DNA from: Paraoerskovia marina DSM 21750
GTDB taxonomy: Bacteria > Actinomycetota > Actinomycetes > Actinomycetales > Cellulomonadaceae
Direction: 5' to 3'
NCBI RefSeq assembly: GCF_000701465.1
Contig: NZ_JNIY01000006.1
Span: 124,001 to 188,000, forward strand
DNA length: 64,000 nt
A program made the translations under genes and the position numbers. Each line of letters begins with the position of its first letter. Within the stretch, counting starts at the first letter, position 1. Under the pieces are notes generated by a model. That model did not search any database. It was not told the origin of the DNA and worked only from the letters and a program-made list of their open reading frames with translations. This document shows, in pieces, positions 62,587 to 64,000 of the stretch.

Positions 62587-63371
62587 CGCCGGTCATCGAC
62601 GTCACCGACCTCGAGGTCACGCTCGGTGCGAGCAGGATCCTGCGCGGCATCGACCTGACCGTCACGAACGGAGAGGTCGTCGCGCTGCTCGGGGCGAACG
62701 GCTCGGGCAAGTCGACCCTCGTCCGCACGATCGTCGGCATCCTCACGCCCAGCGCCGGTTCCGTGTCCCTTCTCGGCACGCCCCTGACGGGCGATGTCCC
62801 CTGGCAGCGGATCGGCTACGTCCCGCAGCGCGTCAGCGCCCAGTCCGGCGTGCCGTCCACGGCTCGAGAGGTCGTCGGCTCGGGTCTGCTCTACGGGCGT
62901 CGCCTTCGCCTCCCCCGGGACTGGAAGTCTCGCGCCGACGAGGCGCTCGAGACCGTCGGACTGCTCGACCGGGCCACCTTCGCGACGAGCGAGCTCTCGG
63001 GCGGCCAGCAGCAGCGCGTGCTCATCGCCCGGGCGCTCGCGCGTCGGCCGGACGTGATGATCCTGGACGAGCCCGTGGCGGGCGTCGACCAGCCGAGCCA
63101 GGAGGCCTTCGCGGCCACCATGACGCGCCTCGTCGAGCAGGGGCTGACCGTGCTCGTCGTCCTGCACGAGCTCGGCGCCCTGGCTCCTCTGGTGACCCGC
63201 GCCGTCGTCCTCCGGCACGGCCGGATCGTCCACGACGGCGCCCCGCCCCGCGCCGCGCTCGACCACGCCGGGCAGGACCACGACCACGTGCACCCCCACG
63301 AGCCCATGGTCCCGCTCTACGCCCCCCAGACCGACCTCGGCTTCGACAACGCATCGGGACACCAGTCATGA
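62583..63371 (+). CDS. znuC: Metal ABC transporter ATP-binding protein
   Basis: A 262-residue ATPase energising zinc/manganese-type uptake. Walker A is LLGANGSGKSTL, the signature ELSGGQQQRVLIARAL, and Walker B VMILDEPVAGVD. A His/Asp-rich tail (HAGQDHDHVHPHEP) may bind metal. GTG at 62583 overlaps the znuA stop; its own stop overlaps znuB as ATGA. Its closeness to ZnuC suggests zinc, but MntB-type function cannot be excluded. Confidence 0.94.
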   Translation: MTPVIDVTDLEVTLGASRILRGIDLTVTNGEVVALLGANGSGKSTLVRTIVGILTPSAGSVSLLGTPLTGDVPWQRIGYVPQRVSAQSGVPSTAREVVGSGLLYGRRLRLPRDWKSRADEALETVGLLDRATFATSELSGGQQQRVLIARALARRPDVMILDEPVAGVDQPSQEAFAATMTRLVEQGLTVLVVLHELGALAPLVTRAVVLRHGRIVHDGAPPRAALDHAGQDHDHVHPHEPMVPLYAPQTDLGFDNASGHQS

Positions 63372-64000
63372 CCTTCCTGTCCGAGCTGGCCTACATGTTC
63401 TCCGACCCGCTCATGCAGCGCGCTCTGATCGCGGCGCTGCTCGTCGGACTCACCGCCCCGATCGTCGGGACCTACCTGGTCCAGCGACGACTGTCGCTGC
63501 TGGGCGACGGCATCGGGCACGTCGCCCTCACGGGTGTCGCTCTCGGATGGCTCGTCGGCGCCGGCATGGGTCTGGTGCCGCAGGACCGTCTCGCGATCCC
63601 CGGTGCCGTGATCGCGGCGATCATCGGGTCGGTCGCGATCGAGCTCGTCCGGGAGCGCGGCCGCACGAGCGGCGACGTCGCCCTCGCCCTCCTCTTCTAC
63701 GGCGGGATCGCCGGTGGCGTGCTGCTGATGGGCATCGCCGGCGGGTCCCAGGCCAACCTCACGGCGTACCTGTTCGGGTCGATATCGACGGTCACGACGG
63801 GCGACCTCGTCCTCACGCTCATCCTGAGCGTCATCGTGCTCGCCGTCGGCCTCGGGCTGCGCGCGGCGCTGTTCTCCGTCAGCTACGACGAGGAGTTCGC
63901 CAAGGCCTCGGGCCTGCCCGTGCGGTTCCTCAACATCGCGGTGGCGATCGTCGCGGCGCTGACCGTCACGGTGGCGATGCGCGTCGTCGGGCTCCTGCTC
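63368..64000 (+). CDS. znuB: Metal ABC transporter permease, N-terminal part
   Basis: This permease begins with ATG at 63368 overlapping the znuC stop (ATGA) and runs off the right edge after 211 codons. Five or more helices are seen, with family-typical ALIAALLVGLTAPIVGTYLVQRRLSLLGDGIGHVAL and ELVRERGRTSGDVALALLFY in the genome. It is the ZnuB/MntC-type membrane part of the operon. Its C-terminal third lies beyond the window. Confidence 0.94.
   Translation, partial: MTFLSELAYMFSDPLMQRALIAALLVGLTAPIVGTYLVQRRLSLLGDGIGHVALTGVALGWLVGAGMGLVPQDRLAIPGAVIAAIIGSVAIELVRERGRTSGDVALALLFYGGIAGGVLLMGIAGGSQANLTAYLFGSISTVTTGDLVLTLILSVIVLAVGLGLRAALFSVSYDEEFAKASGLPVRFLNIAVAIVAALTVTVAMRVVGLLL

Overview
The window is about 71% G+C chromosomal DNA from an actinobacterium. 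Codon use, GTG starts, the genes present and their order suggest Micrococcales, probably near Cellulomonadaceae, Promicromonosporaceae or Sanguibacteraceae; this placement is inference. It holds 62 protein-coding genes (the first and last cut by the window edges), three tRNAs and RNase P RNA. I see no insertion sequence, prophage, CRISPR array or rRNA. It is a core housekeeping region in which much of the gene order matches, from memory, the Mycobacterium tuberculosis stretch Rv2213-Rv2245.

Layout. 1-5 kb: end of a leucyl aminopeptidase gene, then dihydrolipoyl dehydrogenase and the E2 acyltransferase with two lipoyl domains, then a TIGR01777 epimerase. 5-10 kb: a membrane pseudokinase, a Gfo/Idh/MocA oxidoreductase, and an MMPL exporter divergent from a MarR regulator. 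10-14.7 kb: lipB and lipA, which make and attach the lipoyl cofactor of the upstream E2, with an MFS transporter gene between them, then DUF4191 and RDD membrane proteins. 14.8-21 kb: the glutamine synthetase block, with glnA behind a GlnR-type box, facing a coupled glnA2-glnE pair. 21-25 kb: nadE, panB, polyphosphate glucokinase and a STAS protein. 25.1-25.5 kb: rnpB on the minus strand.

25.5-34 kb: a tautomerase-like gene, yaaA, then a five-gene minus-strand run (GNAT, PolA-like polymerase, Nif3-like protein, a degenerate zinc-ribbon coiled coil, RNase H/phosphatase), a TetR regulator, an aminotransferase and tRNA-Val. 34-38 kb: an AhpE-like peroxiredoxin, DUF3052 and aceE, the E1 that works with the E2 and E3 of the first 4 kb. 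38.8-43.8 kb: a FasR/MabR-type PucR regulator followed by fabD-fabH-acpP-fabF; the regulator gene is flanked by two copies of the same inverted repeat. 43.8-51.5 kb: DUF3145, def, DUF1206, tRNA-Met, a YqaJ-like nuclease, an unrecognised protein, tRNA-Asn, dnaG, dgt and a sugar O-acetyltransferase. 51.5-58.4 kb: a maltose/maltodextrin-type system (malE-malF-malG without an ATPase gene, a LacI regulator and a GH13 alpha-glucosidase) with LacI-type operators at both promoters. 58.4-64 kb: dusB, a 51-residue membrane protein, glyS, and a zinc/manganese-type ABC operon that runs off the end.

Many genes end at long, perfect G+C-rich hairpins (13-31 bp stems), mostly without a strong U-tract and often between convergent genes. 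I found no clearly unprecedented system. The most useful leads are the twin operators around the fatty-acid regulator, several family members that have lost key residues (pseudokinase, tautomerase-like, zinc ribbon), and the GlnR, LacI and Zur-like control sites.
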